A stretch of DNA of 64,000 bases from the NCBI GenBank assembly GCA_902168105.1, contig CABHOY010000060.1:62001-126000 (forward strand), read 5' to 3'. This DNA comes from an uncultured Flavihumibacter sp. Its GTDB lineage: Bacteria; Bacteroidota; Bacteroidia; Chitinophagales; Chitinophagaceae. Below the pieces are notes generated by a model, which searched no databases, was not told the DNA's origin, and saw only the letters and a program-made list of their open reading frames with translations. Within the stretch, counting starts at the first letter, position 1. The number at the start of each line of letters is the position of its first letter. Shown here in pieces: positions 8,841-17,746 of the stretch. The translations under genes were made by a program, and so were the position numbers.

Positions 8841-9479
8841 TTACTGCAGGAAGGGGTTATTCCGCTTTTCAAAACCGATGGTGGTAGACTGTCCGTGACC
8901 AGGGTAAACCCTTACCTCATCAGGCAATACGAACAATTTCTGTCGTATGCTGTTAATTAAAGTCTGATGGCTGCCCCCAGGCAGGTCAGTACGGCCGATG
9001 CTTTGGTAAAACAGTACATCCCCGCCAATAAGGAATTGCTGGCCGGCGGAATAAAAACACACACTCCCCGGTGAATGGCCCGGAGCTAACAACACTTCCA
9101 GTTCATCGTCGCCAAAGAGTATTTTTTCTCCGTCTTCCAGGAACCTGGCAGGTTCGGGAGAAGGTTCAAAGGGAACATTATACATTTTACCTACATCAGA
9201 GGACCGGTCCAGTACAAGTTTGTCCTGGGCATGTATTTCCAGGCCTACGCCATAGGTCTTCGCAACCAGCCTGTTACCGAAAATATGGTCAATGTGGCAA
9301 TGTGTGTTCAGGAGCCGTGTAACTTTCAAACCCTCTTTTTCGATATAAGTCAGTAGTTGTTTCCTTTCTTCTTCAAAATAACAGCCCGGATCTATAATTA
9401 TACATTCCTTTTTTTCGTTAATGAGTAAATAGGTATTTTCCTGAAACGGATTAAAGGTGAAATGTTGTATTTCCATCAT
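8841..9479 (-). CDS. Metallo-beta-lactamase-fold hydrolase (glyoxalase II-like)
   Basis: A 212-residue MBL-fold protein. The metal ligands are visible: H60, H62, D64 and H65 in THCHIDH, a further His in APGHSPGS, Asp in GGDVLF, and the late His in YPGHG. Length matches the short bacterial glyoxalase II-like/YcbL group, which lacks the C-terminal glutathione-binding helices of true GloB. It probably hydrolyses a thioester or related small substrate. Two adjacent ATGs (9479 and 9476) are possible starts. It is divergent from the 1127-residue protein gene. Confidence 0.85.
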   Translation of the reverse strand: MMEIQHFTFNPFQENTYLLINEKKECIIIDPGCYFEEERKQLLTYIEKEGLKVTRLLNTHCHIDHIFGNRLVAKTYGVGLEIHAQDKLVLDRSSDVGKMYNVPFEPSPEPARFLEDGEKILFGDDELEVLLAPGHSPGSVCFYSAGQQFLIGGDVLFYQSIGRTDLPGGSHQTLINSIRQKLFVLPDEVRVYPGHGQSTTIGFEKRNNPFLQ

Positions 9480-9535
9480 TGTTGCCGATTTTTGCTATTT
9501 TTAATTCAGAACGCAATATTATCAATACTTTCTGT

Positions 9536-12500
9536 ATGAACCGACTTACTACCAGGTTATTACTTACCGGTACCCTATTACTTGGCTCGTATCTATCCCA
9601 GGCACAGACCAATACCGTGGAATTTGGACAGAACCGCATACAGCATAAGAATTTTAAATGGCGTTACTATCAAACCCGTCATTTTAATACTTATTTCAGC
9701 CAGAACGGTCTGGAATTGGGTAAATACGTTGCGCAGGTAGCAGAAAAAGAATTACCACAGCTGGAACAATTTATGGAATTTACCTTCCGCCAGCGGGTAA
9801 ATATTGTCGTATACAACAGCTTCGGGGAAATGAAGCAATCCAATATAGGCATTGGCGTTGACTGGCAGAATACCGGTGGTATCACCAAGCTGGTGGGTAA
9901 TAAACTGATCGTGTATTTCGATGGCGATCATCAGCACCTGTACAAACAGATCCGTGAAGGTATCGCACGCGTAATGCTGGAAAACCTGTTGTTTGGAGAA
10001 GATATTGGCGAATTTGCAGGTAACGCGGTACTGATCGACTTTCCAAAATGGTTCACTGATGGATTTGTAGCCTATGCCGCCGAAACCTGGAATACCCAGC
10101 TGGATGATGAGCTGAAAGATGCTATCCAGTCAGGCAGATATAAAGATTTCTACCAGCTGGCCTACGAAAAACCCACCCTGGCCGGTCATGCGTTCTGGTA
10201 TTATGTAGAAAGTAAATATGGAAAGGACGCCGTTCCCTACCTGATGTATATTTCCCGCATTAACCGCGGACTGAAAAAAGGATTCGAGCAGGTATTGAGT
10301 CAGAAGCCTAAAAATGCACTGAAAGATTTCATGGTATTCAATGCCAAACGTTACCAGGACGATAACCGTCGTCGCCGGCAGTCTACCCGTGGCGGACGTA
10401 CCATCGTTTCAAGGGAACTTAAAAAGTCAGACTTTTACCGCTTCCAGGCCAATCCGAAAAGCAACTACTATGCAGTGGTTGAGTTTTCCAAAGGACTGTA
10501 CAAGGTACAGATCCAGTTTGCCGACATGAAACCTAAAGTACTGCTGCGCAGTGGGGTGAGAATGCAGGCCAGCCAGCTGGACCCGAACTATCCGCTGCTG
10601 GCATGGAACCAGAAAGGTAACCGCCTGGCCATCATCTACGAACATGAAGGAGTGACCAGGCTCATGGTATATGACCTCCTCACCAGGACCTCTACCAAAC
10701 AAGACCTTCCGCGCTTTGACAGGATTATCGATATGAAGTACTTCTTCGAATATGATAACTCCCTGTTGCTCTCCGCCGTAAAGAATGGTCATACAGATAT
10801 CTACACTTACAGCATTACGAAGGCGACTGCTGAACAGATCACCAACGATGTATACGACGATCTGGATCCATCCTTCGTAGCCTTCCCTGGTAAGAGCGGG
10901 ATCATCTACTCATCCAACAGGCCGTCTCCAACCGCTAAAAGCGGAGATACCGTATTGCCTGCAGGTCATTACAACGTCTTCCTGATCGACAACTGGAATA
11001 AGAGCGCTGACAAACAGATCTCCCAGTTGACTGACATGAAATATGGTGACGCCCGTTCACCTCTTCAATACAATAACACACACTTTACATTTGTATCTGA
11101 CGTTAACGGTATCCGTAACCGTTATGCCGGTTTCTTTAAGACGGAAAGAACAGGAGTAGACTCTCTCTTCTTCGTCGGATCAGAGATCCTGCATAACCCT
11201 GACAAAGCAGATCTTGATTCTGCACTGGCAGAATATGGCGCCACAGCACCAGATTCTGTAATGGCAGTATCATTGACTAAAGATTCTACGTATACCTTCC
11301 CTATGTCGAACTACTCTTATGGCATCAAAGAATCCAGAGGGGCAGGCGATCAGAGTGAAGTATCCCAGGTGATCCAGCAGTATGGCTTTAAGAATCTCCA
11401 GAAACTGAAGATCGATACTGTAACACTGCGTAAAAGGAACGTAAGCAGCCGTCCGACTACCTTCAGGTCACGCCAGATGCATGAAGACAGTCTCCGTTTA
11501 GGCCTGCCTACTTACTTCGAAAAGACAAAGACCGATACTGTTAAACACGATGATTTCTTCCAGAGTGAGTTTGGAAAAGAAGCAGTTGATTCCAGTGTGA
11601 TAGCAGAAACCCAGGCACTACAGATACCACTGATAGAACCTGTGTTGAAGAAAGCCAAACTGTTACCTTATAAACTGAAGTTCTCATCAGACTATCTGAT
11701 CCTCCAGTTAGACAACTCTATCCTGATCAACAGATACCAGCCGTTCACCGGCCCCCCTTCAGGTCCTATCAGACTCACAGATCCTGTGAATGGTTTGATC
11801 CGCATAGGTGTTAGTGATCTGATGGAAGACTTTAAGATCAATGGTGGTTTCAGATTCCCTTCCAGCCTGGATGGTACTGAATACTTCATTTCGGCTTCTT
11901 ATCTCAAAAAACGTTTTGATTATAAATTTACTTACTACCGCAGAGTAGATAAATACAGTGGACTGGGCTTTGACACAAGTGGCAATCCGCTGGAATTTCC
12001 GGCTAAACTGAAGACCAATCTCTTCCAGTTTGATGTGCGTTATCCGTTTGATCAGGCCAGAAGCATCCGTTTGCAGGTAGGTTTCCGTAATGACAAATTC
12101 GTAATATCTGCTTCTGACGAACAGACATTGAAGCTGAAGAATTACGCCGACAACTACGCGTTAGTACGTCTGGAGTATGTGTATGATAACACGATCAACC
12201 CGGCTATCAACATCTGGCATGGTACACGTTACAAGATCTATGGCGATATGAACGCACAGATCAATGGTGACCTGAACGACGTATTCGACCAGGGAGCTGC
12301 TGCAGGTAAAGGTAAGTTCACTTATAACATGGGTGTTGATGTGAGACATTACGAATCCATCTTCCGCAACTTTATATGGGCCACTCGTTTCTCTGCCGAC
12401 TTATCATGGGGTACCCGCAAGTTGCTGTATTACCTGGGTGGTACTGACAACTGGCTGATACCAAAGATCAATACCCGCACTCCGGTGAATATGAATGCCA

Positions 12501-12919
12501 ACTATGCATATCAGACGCTGGCTAACCCATTACGCGGTTACAGGCAAAATGCACGTAACGGTAATAACGTAATGGTATTTAACACTGAGTTACGCTTACC
12601 GGTATTTGCCACCTTTATGAACAGGCCGATCAACTCTGCTATCGTTCGTAACTTCCAGGTGACCAGCTTCATAGATATTGGTACAGCATGGAACGAGAAA
12701 CTGAGCTTTAAGGATGCTAACTATACTTATTATGACGACGGTACTGGCGTGACTGTGAAAGTGAAAGAAGGGTTCCTCGGACCGTTTGTAGGTGGTTATG
12801 GTTTCGGCGCCCGTACAACGCTTGCAGGTTACTTCCTGAGATTAGATGCCGGCTGGCCTGCTGTAGCTTTCTTCCGTGGTAAACCCATCTTGTACTTCGG
12901 AATGGGAGTTGATTTCTAA
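9536..12919 (+). CDS. Large exported protein: degenerate peptidase-like domain, TolB-like propeller and C-terminal surface-antigen barrel
   Basis: A 1127-residue exported protein. The ATG at 9536 gives a clean signal peptide (MNRLTTRLLLTGTLLLGSYLSQA). The N-terminal third resembles the peptidase-MA/gluzincin-like region found with TolB propellers, but I see no HExxH. The middle third carries WD40-like beta-propeller blades such as LDPNYPLLAWNQKGNRLAII and IIYSSNRPSP. The last roughly 350 residues alternate polar and aromatic strands and end in GMGVDF, the terminal Phe typical of outer-membrane barrels of the surface-antigen (D15) type. Such proteins are usually annotated TolB-like; the function is not established. 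A strong terminator follows. Confidence 0.75.
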   Translation: MNRLTTRLLLTGTLLLGSYLSQAQTNTVEFGQNRIQHKNFKWRYYQTRHFNTYFSQNGLELGKYVAQVAEKELPQLEQFMEFTFRQRVNIVVYNSFGEMKQSNIGIGVDWQNTGGITKLVGNKLIVYFDGDHQHLYKQIREGIARVMLENLLFGEDIGEFAGNAVLIDFPKWFTDGFVAYAAETWNTQLDDELKDAIQSGRYKDFYQLAYEKPTLAGHAFWYYVESKYGKDAVPYLMYISRINRGLKKGFEQVLSQKPKNALKDFMVFNAKRYQDDNRRRRQSTRGGRTIVSRELKKSDFYRFQANPKSNYYAVVEFSKGLYKVQIQFADMKPKVLLRSGVRMQASQLDPNYPLLAWNQKGNRLAIIYEHEGVTRLMVYDLLTRTSTKQDLPRFDRIIDMKYFFEYDNSLLLSAVKNGHTDIYTYSITKATAEQITNDVYDDLDPSFVAFPGKSGIIYSSNRPSPTAKSGDTVLPAGHYNVFLIDNWNKSADKQISQLTDMKYGDARSPLQYNNTHFTFVSDVNGIRNRYAGFFKTERTGVDSLFFVGSEILHNPDKADLDSALAEYGATAPDSVMAVSLTKDSTYTFPMSNYSYGIKESRGAGDQSEVSQVIQQYGFKNLQKLKIDTVTLRKRNVSSRPTTFRSRQMHEDSLRLGLPTYFEKTKTDTVKHDDFFQSEFGKEAVDSSVIAETQALQIPLIEPVLKKAKLLPYKLKFSSDYLILQLDNSILINRYQPFTGPPSGPIRLTDPVNGLIRIGVSDLMEDFKINGGFRFPSSLDGTEYFISASYLKKRFDYKFTYYRRVDKYSGLGFDTSGNPLEFPAKLKTNLFQFDVRYPFDQARSIRLQVGFRNDKFVISASDEQTLKLKNYADNYALVRLEYVYDNTINPAINIWHGTRYKIYGDMNAQINGDLNDVFDQGAAAGKGKFTYNMGVDVRHYESIFRNFIWATRFSADLSWGTRKLLYYLGGTDNWLIPKINTRTPVNMNANYAYQTLANPLRGYRQNARNGNNVMVFNTELRLPVFATFMNRPINSAIVRNFQVTSFIDIGTAWNEKLSFKDANYTYYDDGTGVTVKVKEGFLGPFVGGYGFGARTTLAGYFLRLDAGWPAVAFFRGKPILYFGMGVDF

Positions 12920-12944
12920 GAAGAACGATCTTCAATATATAATG

Positions 12945-12976
12945 AAGGGTCCCGCATACCGCGGGACCCTTTTCTT
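12945..12976 (+). terminator. Rho-independent terminator
   Basis: A perfect 11-bp stem, AAGGGTCCCGC / GCGGGACCCTT, with a 5-nt loop and a T-rich 3' side. It lies between the barrel protein gene and the convergent dgkA. Confidence 0.88.
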
Positions 12977-13342
12977 TTAGCAAAGGATAGGGATAAAAAT
13001 GACAGCTCCTGTAATGGCAGCCACCAATGCTGAGATAAGTACTGCCCCCGCAGCAACGTCCTTGATCCATTTCACTCTCGGATGAATTTCCGGAGATAGA
13101 TGGTCCATGATCTTTTCAACAACTGTGTTAAACATCTCTGTGATCCATACCATTCCCGTTACTACCAGGATGGCAATCCACTGACTACCGGACAATCTGC
13201 AATAAAAACCGGCCACTACCACCACCACTGTTGCTACAGCATGAATACGCGCATGTGGCTCACTGCGGAGAAATGCAATAATTCCCTGAAAGGCGTACTT
13301 AAAACTTTGTAAACGTTGCTGTAGGTAGTGACCGGTTTGCAT
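12977..13342 (-). CDS. dgkA: Diacylglycerol kinase family protein (DgkA-type)
   Basis: A 121-residue three-helix membrane enzyme of the prokaryotic DAG/undecaprenol kinase family. The signature is visible as EMFNTVVEKIMD around residues 69-80 followed by KDVAAGAVLISA, with the conserved Glu, Asn and Asp residues. It phosphorylates diacylglycerol or undecaprenol at the inner membrane with ATP. In Bacteroidota the lipid substrate is uncertain; undecaprenol is likely, because no membrane-derived oligosaccharide cycle is evident. Its stop lies right beside the shared terminator. The creD gene is 20 nt upstream on the same strand, so co-transcription with the creD operon is plausible. Confidence 0.88.
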   Translation of the reverse strand: MQTGHYLQQRLQSFKYAFQGIIAFLRSEPHARIHAVATVVVVVAGFYCRLSGSQWIAILVVTGMVWITEMFNTVVEKIMDHLSPEIHPRVKWIKDVAAGAVLISALVAAITGAVIFIPILC

Positions 13343-13362
13343 GAGTATAGCTGTTTATAATT

Positions 13363-14712
13363 TTATAATTCTCCCCACTTGATCCTCCGGCTAAAGTACA
13401 TCACAATAGCCAGTATTATAAACAGTCCAAGACTACCCATGAGCAGCGCCTGATCTTCCGAGCGGATGATCACGTAAATGAATCCGTAGAGCAAACTTAG
13501 TGCAGCGCCGATACCTGCCGCCATGCGAACGCTTCGTAATACACTGGCCGTATATACGGACACCAGCAGTATGGTAAGCACACCGGCTATCAGGTAAGCC
13601 AGACTAAAGTTCAGTTGTTCTGCCAGGGCGATCAGCAGCGTGTAGAACACGCATAATGCCACGCCGATTAATATATATTGTAATGGATGAACGGAGTAAC
13701 GCTGTAACAGCTCTATAAAATAAAATACCAGGAATGTAAGCCCGATGATCAGAATGGCATATTTGACAGCACGGGTGGATTGCTGATAAGTATCCACCGG
13801 CAGGAATAACTTCACACCAAAATCAGCGGAATGCAGGTTATCATTAGCACCAACCCAACTCTGTGGGAAATTGCGGTTTAAATTGGATACCTGCCAGGAA
13901 GCAGAGAATCCCTTGTCATGTACATTATGCGAGTTAGGCAAGAAGGCGCCGTCAAAACTAGGGTTCTTCCAATTGGAATTCAGGTTGATGGCGGTTGTTT
14001 TACCCACAGGAGAGAAGAACAACTGACCAGAGCCTTTCAGGTCGAGATTAACTGAAAAATTACCTGCGATTATTCCGGAGTCGGACATTGTCAGCGGCAC
14101 TTTTACCTGCATACCATTTGTGAAGAGGTTAGTAGCAGCAACGCCAGGATTAAAGTAGAAATTCTGGCCATTCCAGATCACGCCTGCCTGATTGCTGATG
14201 CCGCGCATATCATTAACGCCCAGGGCCAGGTACGCATCTTTCAGCATTATTGTTTCCGGAGCGATATTTAAGCTGGTAAGATCCAGGCGGGAGAAATCCC
14301 CGCCGATCTGTAAGTGCGAACTGTAAACCGCTACTTCATAGATCCCGCGACGCCGTATTTCGGGCAAAAGCTCACCATTGACTGTCAGTTTATCCGGCAG
14401 GAAAATAGCATTGGAGGTTACACCTGGTTTGCTGTAGTAAGGTATTACCAGAACAGGTCCTGTAATGGTCTGAGCATCGCCCCATTTCCCGCTGACTTCT
14501 CCCTTGGCTTCAAACTGCCGTTGTTCCCTTTCGGAGATAAGTGCCATGATCATAGCCGTAGGGATCAGCAGCACTAACACGAGTACGCCGATGAGGAAGG
14601 CCTTTATTCCATAGGCGTAGCGTTCAAAGAAAGAGGCCTTCTGCTTACTGCTATCTGTTGCAGATGAGGGTTCCGGAGGTAAAGGTGATTCACTGATGTT
14701 GGATGTTTGCAT
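13363..14712 (-). CDS. creD: CreD family inner-membrane protein
   Basis: A 449-residue protein with one N-terminal membrane segment (residues about 33-57), a large periplasmic domain starting with the family pattern GPVLVIPYY, and about five membrane helices at the C-terminus. In enterobacteria CreD is induced by the CreBC system and linked to envelope integrity and colicin or beta-lactam response; its biochemistry is unknown. No CreBC lies in the window. Instead a small winged-helix regulator and a second membrane protein sit upstream on the same strand. A perfect palindrome lies 19 nt before the ATG and is the likely operator. Confidence 0.88.
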   Translation of the reverse strand: MQTSNISESPLPPEPSSATDSSKQKASFFERYAYGIKAFLIGVLVLVLLIPTAMIMALISEREQRQFEAKGEVSGKWGDAQTITGPVLVIPYYSKPGVTSNAIFLPDKLTVNGELLPEIRRRGIYEVAVYSSHLQIGGDFSRLDLTSLNIAPETIMLKDAYLALGVNDMRGISNQAGVIWNGQNFYFNPGVAATNLFTNGMQVKVPLTMSDSGIIAGNFSVNLDLKGSGQLFFSPVGKTTAINLNSNWKNPSFDGAFLPNSHNVHDKGFSASWQVSNLNRNFPQSWVGANDNLHSADFGVKLFLPVDTYQQSTRAVKYAILIIGLTFLVFYFIELLQRYSVHPLQYILIGVALCVFYTLLIALAEQLNFSLAYLIAGVLTILLVSVYTASVLRSVRMAAGIGAALSLLYGFIYVIIRSEDQALLMGSLGLFIILAIVMYFSRRIKWGEL

Positions 14713-14731
14713 ATATTTTATTTTTTAAAAG

Positions 14732-14750
14732 CACTTTGAACTTCAAAGTG
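14732..14750. promoter_or_regulatory. Palindromic operator candidate upstream of creD
   Basis: CACTTTGAACTTCAAAGTG is a perfect 9+1+9 inverted repeat between the regulator stop and the creD start. It has the same ACTTTG-N5-CAAAGT architecture as the site at 15766-15782 before the first gene of the operon. Confidence 0.65.
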
Positions 14751-14765
14751 TAAGGGCAAAAAAAA

Positions 14766-15065
14766 TTACTCCATAGAGCGGATCATATTTTCAAGGGCAG
14801 CCAGGTGCCCCTTAAAAGCTTTTTCACCGGCTTTTGTAATAGCATAAGTAGTATTGGTTTTACGTCCTATAAAACCCTTATGCACTTTCAGGTAACCATT
14901 TTCCTCTAATGTACTGAGGTGGGAGGCCAGGTTACCATCTGTCAGTTCCAGCATCTGCTTCAGGTCATTAAAGCTCACTTCTTCATTTACCATGAGTATA
15001 CTCATGACCCCAAGCCGTATGCGACTGTCAAATATCTTATTTAAGTTACCTATGGGATTGTTCAC
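14766..15065 (-). CDS. Small winged-helix transcriptional regulator
   Basis: A 99-residue, single-domain winged-helix DNA-binding protein. The recognition region is NDLKQMLELTDGNLASHLST (residues about 33-52), followed by the wing with FIGRKTNTTYAITKAG. It matches the ArsR/MarR-like family of one-component regulators often found with membrane-protein partners. No ligand domain is visible. The start is GTG at 15065. It is the middle gene of a three-gene operon between a DUF-type membrane protein and creD, and two identical-architecture palindromes flank the set; autoregulation is the natural inference. Confidence 0.82.
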   Translation of the reverse strand: MNNPIGNLNKIFDSRIRLGVMSILMVNEEVSFNDLKQMLELTDGNLASHLSTLEENGYLKVHKGFIGRKTNTTYAITKAGEKAFKGHLAALENMIRSME

Positions 15066-15111
15066 GAGTACGTCTTTATTGTTTCTACTTTGATCCTCTC
15101 TCTACACGGTT

Positions 15112-15756
15112 TTACTCTGCAGCCGCCTGCTTTCGCTCGTACTTCCACCACATCATGACGCCATATACGATATGCATGATGCCGAAACCGATGGCCCAAA
15201 AATAAAGCCCTCTGCGCAAAAAGAAAACATTTAATATACCGATTCCTATTTCAGCAATACCCAGGTAACGGATATCAGACACTGTATACTTACTGGCATT
15301 TAACAATGCCATACCATAAAATATAAGACAGGAAGGAGCTATCATCACATCCATTCTGTTACATATCAGACCCGCAATAAATGCACCGCCGGCCATCATT
15401 GGGATCAGGGCATTGATCAGCACTTTACGGGAAGTCGGGTCCCATACCGGAAGATTATTTCTTTTGGCCCGCCTCCAGGTGAAGTATAGTCCACCCAAAA
15501 AAGCCAGCGCCATTACTACAAAGCCCAATACGATCAGTTGCAGGCGAAGCATGGAAAAGTCAGCATCGTCATAATGACCTCTTATTTCCCAACGGTCATA
15601 ATATGACCGGAATAAGAAATGAGCGGTTATAGCACCTGCCAAAGCAGAAGCGCCGGCAAAAACACCACTTAACCCACTAAGGGAAATAAAGCGGCTGCTG
15701 CGTTCCATCATGCGCCTGATATCACTTATTGCTTCCAGGTGTTGCTGTTCTGTCAT
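15112..15756 (-). CDS. Membrane protein of unknown function, first gene of the creD operon
   Basis: A 214-residue protein not assigned to a named family. The N-terminus is a soluble helix (MTEQQHLEAISDIRRMMERS), followed by about six hydrophobic segments arranged as three hairpins, and the C-terminus is short and basic (WKYERKQAAAE). Its stop lies 46 nt before the regulator start on the same strand. Its promoter region carries an exact TAACTTTG box that overlaps a palindrome. Context suggests it is the target or partner of the regulator, perhaps sensing an envelope state. That role is inferred from context alone. Confidence 0.75.
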   Translation of the reverse strand: MTEQQHLEAISDIRRMMERSSRFISLSGLSGVFAGASALAGAITAHFLFRSYYDRWEIRGHYDDADFSMLRLQLIVLGFVVMALAFLGGLYFTWRRAKRNNLPVWDPTSRKVLINALIPMMAGGAFIAGLICNRMDVMIAPSCLIFYGMALLNASKYTVSDIRYLGIAEIGIGILNVFFLRRGLYFWAIGFGIMHIVYGVMMWWKYERKQAAAE

Positions 15757-15765
15757 ACTTAAAGT

Positions 15766-15784
15766 ACTTTGTATATCAAAGTTA
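15766..15784 (-). promoter_or_regulatory. Promoter with overlapping palindromic operator for the regulator/creD operon
   Basis: The minus strand reads TAACTTTG (an exact -7 box, 15777-15784). Its ACTTTG forms one arm of ACTTTG-N5-CAAAGT (15766-15782). Protein bound at the palindrome would cover the -7 box, consistent with repression. The site ends 9 nt before the first ATG of the operon. Confidence 0.65.
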
Positions 15785-15861
15785 CATATTTCAACGAAAA
15801 GTCAAAATATATTTTTTCATTATAACAGTACCTGTAGCAGAAGGAGGAGTAACGTGGAGCA

Positions 15862-17052
15862 CTATGCCTTCGTGACTTCATTTAACACCTCTATAATGAT
15901 CTCACAGGCTGTTCTGATCTCCTCTTCATTGATAATGAGCGGCGGAGCAATACGCAGACATTCAGGAGCAAAAAGGAACCAGTCCGTTAGCAATCCTCTT
16001 TCAATACATCTATCTATGACCTTTTTATTGACTGCAAAGCTCTCAAACTCAACCGCCATCATTAATCCGAGAAAGCGCACTTCTTTAATGGCCGGATGCT
16101 GCAGGTACTGATAAAATAACTGTCCTTTAGCACTGACACTATCTATGAGGTTTCCTTCCAGCAATACCTTAAAACCAGCCATTCCCGCCGCACAGATCAC
16201 AGGGTGACCTCCAAAGGTGGTCATATGCCCCAGTACCGGTTTGTTAGTCAGGCTCCACATGATCTCTTTATCTGCAATGAAAGCGCCCATTGGCATACCG
16301 CCTCCCAATGCTTTTCCCAGCAAGAGGATATCAGGCACTACACCCGCCTGTTCAAAGCCCCATAATGTGCCGTTCCTTCCAAGTCCGCACTGTATTTCAT
16401 CCAGCACCATCAATGTACCAGTAGCCGTACATTTCTCCCGGATAGCCTGCAGCCATTCCTTTCGTGGGATACGTACACCGGCTTCCGCCTGCACAGGTTC
16501 CAGTATGATACAAGCCGTACGCTCTGTGATCTGATCGATCACGCTGGGGTCATTATAAGTAAGATGCTGTATGTCTGGCAACAATGGTCTGTAGGCATTC
16601 CTCCAGGTTTCATCTCCCATAATACTCATAGCCCCCTGAGTAGAGCCGTGGTAACTTCTGTCAAAAGCGATGATCTCTGTCCTACCTGTATAGCGTTTGG
16701 CCAGTTTCATTGCTCCTTCTACTGCTTCCGCTCCGGAATTGGTAAAATAAACGCTATTGAGAGACGCCGGAAGATGTTGTGTCAGCAATGCAGCAAATCC
16801 AACCTGCGGGGACTGGATCAGTTCTCCATACACCAGCAGGTGCATATATTGCTCTGCCTGTTCTTTTATAGCGGCTACTACAGCAGGATGGGAGTGCCCC
16901 ACGTTACAAACGCTGATACCGGCAATAAGGTCCATGATCTTTTTGCCTTCGGTATCCCACATGTACATTCCTGATGCCTTTACTATTTCGAGTGCCAGCG
17001 GGGCGTCTGACAGCTGCGCCACATGACGTAAGAAAAGTTGTCTGTTATTCAT
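15862..17052 (-). CDS. Class III PLP-dependent aminotransferase
   Basis: A 396-residue fold-type I aminotransferase of class III (the ornithine/acetylornithine/4-aminobutyrate aminotransferase group). The PLP-binding features are visible: NSGAEAVEGAMKLA at about 105-118 for the phosphate loop, DEIQCGLGRNG with Asp218, and the Schiff-base Lys247 in LLLGKALGGGMPMGA. It transfers an omega- or alpha-amino group to 2-oxoglutarate. The neighbours give no arginine or proline pathway context, so the exact substrate is open. A TATTTTTG box 7 nt before the ATG predicts a leaderless mRNA. It is divergent from the carbonic anhydrase gene. Confidence 0.85.
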   Translation of the reverse strand: MNNRQLFLRHVAQLSDAPLALEIVKASGMYMWDTEGKKIMDLIAGISVCNVGHSHPAVVAAIKEQAEQYMHLLVYGELIQSPQVGFAALLTQHLPASLNSVYFTNSGAEAVEGAMKLAKRYTGRTEIIAFDRSYHGSTQGAMSIMGDETWRNAYRPLLPDIQHLTYNDPSVIDQITERTACIILEPVQAEAGVRIPRKEWLQAIREKCTATGTLMVLDEIQCGLGRNGTLWGFEQAGVVPDILLLGKALGGGMPMGAFIADKEIMWSLTNKPVLGHMTTFGGHPVICAAGMAGFKVLLEGNLIDSVSAKGQLFYQYLQHPAIKEVRFLGLMMAVEFESFAVNKKVIDRCIERGLLTDWFLFAPECLRIAPPLIINEEEIRTACEIIIEVLNEVTKA

Positions 17053-17059
17053 TCTGCCG

Positions 17060-17067
17060 CAAAAATA
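17060..17067 (-). promoter_or_regulatory. -7 promoter box for the aminotransferase gene
   Basis: TATTTTTG on the minus strand, an exact TAnnTTTG, ends 7 nt before the ATG at 17052. Confidence 0.6.
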
Positions 17068-17150
17068 CGTTAAAGAATCAGTCGGACGCCATCCGGCATG
17101 GTAAGATACCGGTGCTGCGTTATGCTCACAGCGGACTATACGAATTTCTT

Positions 17151-17158
17151 TACTTTTG
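17151..17158 (+). promoter_or_regulatory. -7 promoter box for the gamma carbonic anhydrase gene
   Basis: TACTTTTG, an exact TAnnTTTG, lies 16 nt before ATG 17175. It is divergent from the aminotransferase promoter about 90 bp away. Confidence 0.6.
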
Positions 17159-17174
17159 CGTTAAAACTTACTAT

Positions 17175-17702
17175 ATGCCTGTCATCTTACCGGTTAAAGG
17201 AATACTGCCAACAATAGGGAACGACTGTTTTATTGCGCCTAACGCAACGATTGTAGGAGATGTTGTAATGGGAGACCAGTGCAGCGTTTGGTTCAATGCA
17301 GTGATCCGGGGAGATGTAAACAGTATCAGGATGGGTAACAAGGTAAACGTGCAGGACGGCGCCGTGATACACTGTACCTATGAGAAAACGAAAGCAATTA
17401 TCGGCAATAATGTCTCTATCGGGCATAACGCCATCGTACATGGCTGCACCGTTGAAGATAATGTATTGATAGGCATGGGCGCTATAGTGATGGATAATGC
17501 ACACATTGGCAGCAACACCATCATCGCCGCAGGCGCAGTAGTACTGGAAGGTACGCAGGTAGAAGCTGGTTCCATCTATGCAGGCGTACCTGCCAAAAAG
17601 GTGAAAGATATCAGCAAATCCCTGATCAGTGGCGAGATAGACCGCATTGCCAACAACTATCTCATGTACTCTGGATGGTTTAAGGAGCCGTCAGAAAAGT
17701 AA
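17175..17702 (+). CDS. Gamma carbonic anhydrase-like hexapeptide-repeat protein
   Basis: A 175-residue left-handed beta-helix protein with repeated I/V-G-x-x hexads across residues about 12-140. The three zinc-binding histidines of gamma carbonic anhydrases are visible as H66 (VIHCTYE), H84 and H89 (IGHNAIVHGC). A C-terminal helix packs after AGVPAKKVK. It may hydrate CO2 or act as a PaaY-like thioesterase; the two are hard to separate by eye. ATG 17175 was chosen because the promoter box lies between it and the longer upstream open frame. Two tiny lipoprotein genes follow. Confidence 0.85.
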   Translation: MPVILPVKGILPTIGNDCFIAPNATIVGDVVMGDQCSVWFNAVIRGDVNSIRMGNKVNVQDGAVIHCTYEKTKAIIGNNVSIGHNAIVHGCTVEDNVLIGMGAIVMDNAHIGSNTIIAAGAVVLEGTQVEAGSIYAGVPAKKVKDISKSLISGEIDRIANNYLMYSGWFKEPSEK

Positions 17703-17746
17703 ATGACATATTTTAATTATCTTGCATCTAATAATCACCTTACCCT

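Noticed and set aside
14733-14753. A canonical -7 box for creD within the palindrome
   Set aside because: The minus strand reads TA-CAC-TTTG with a 3-nt gap instead of 2, so I list the site as an operator and not as a confirmed promoter.
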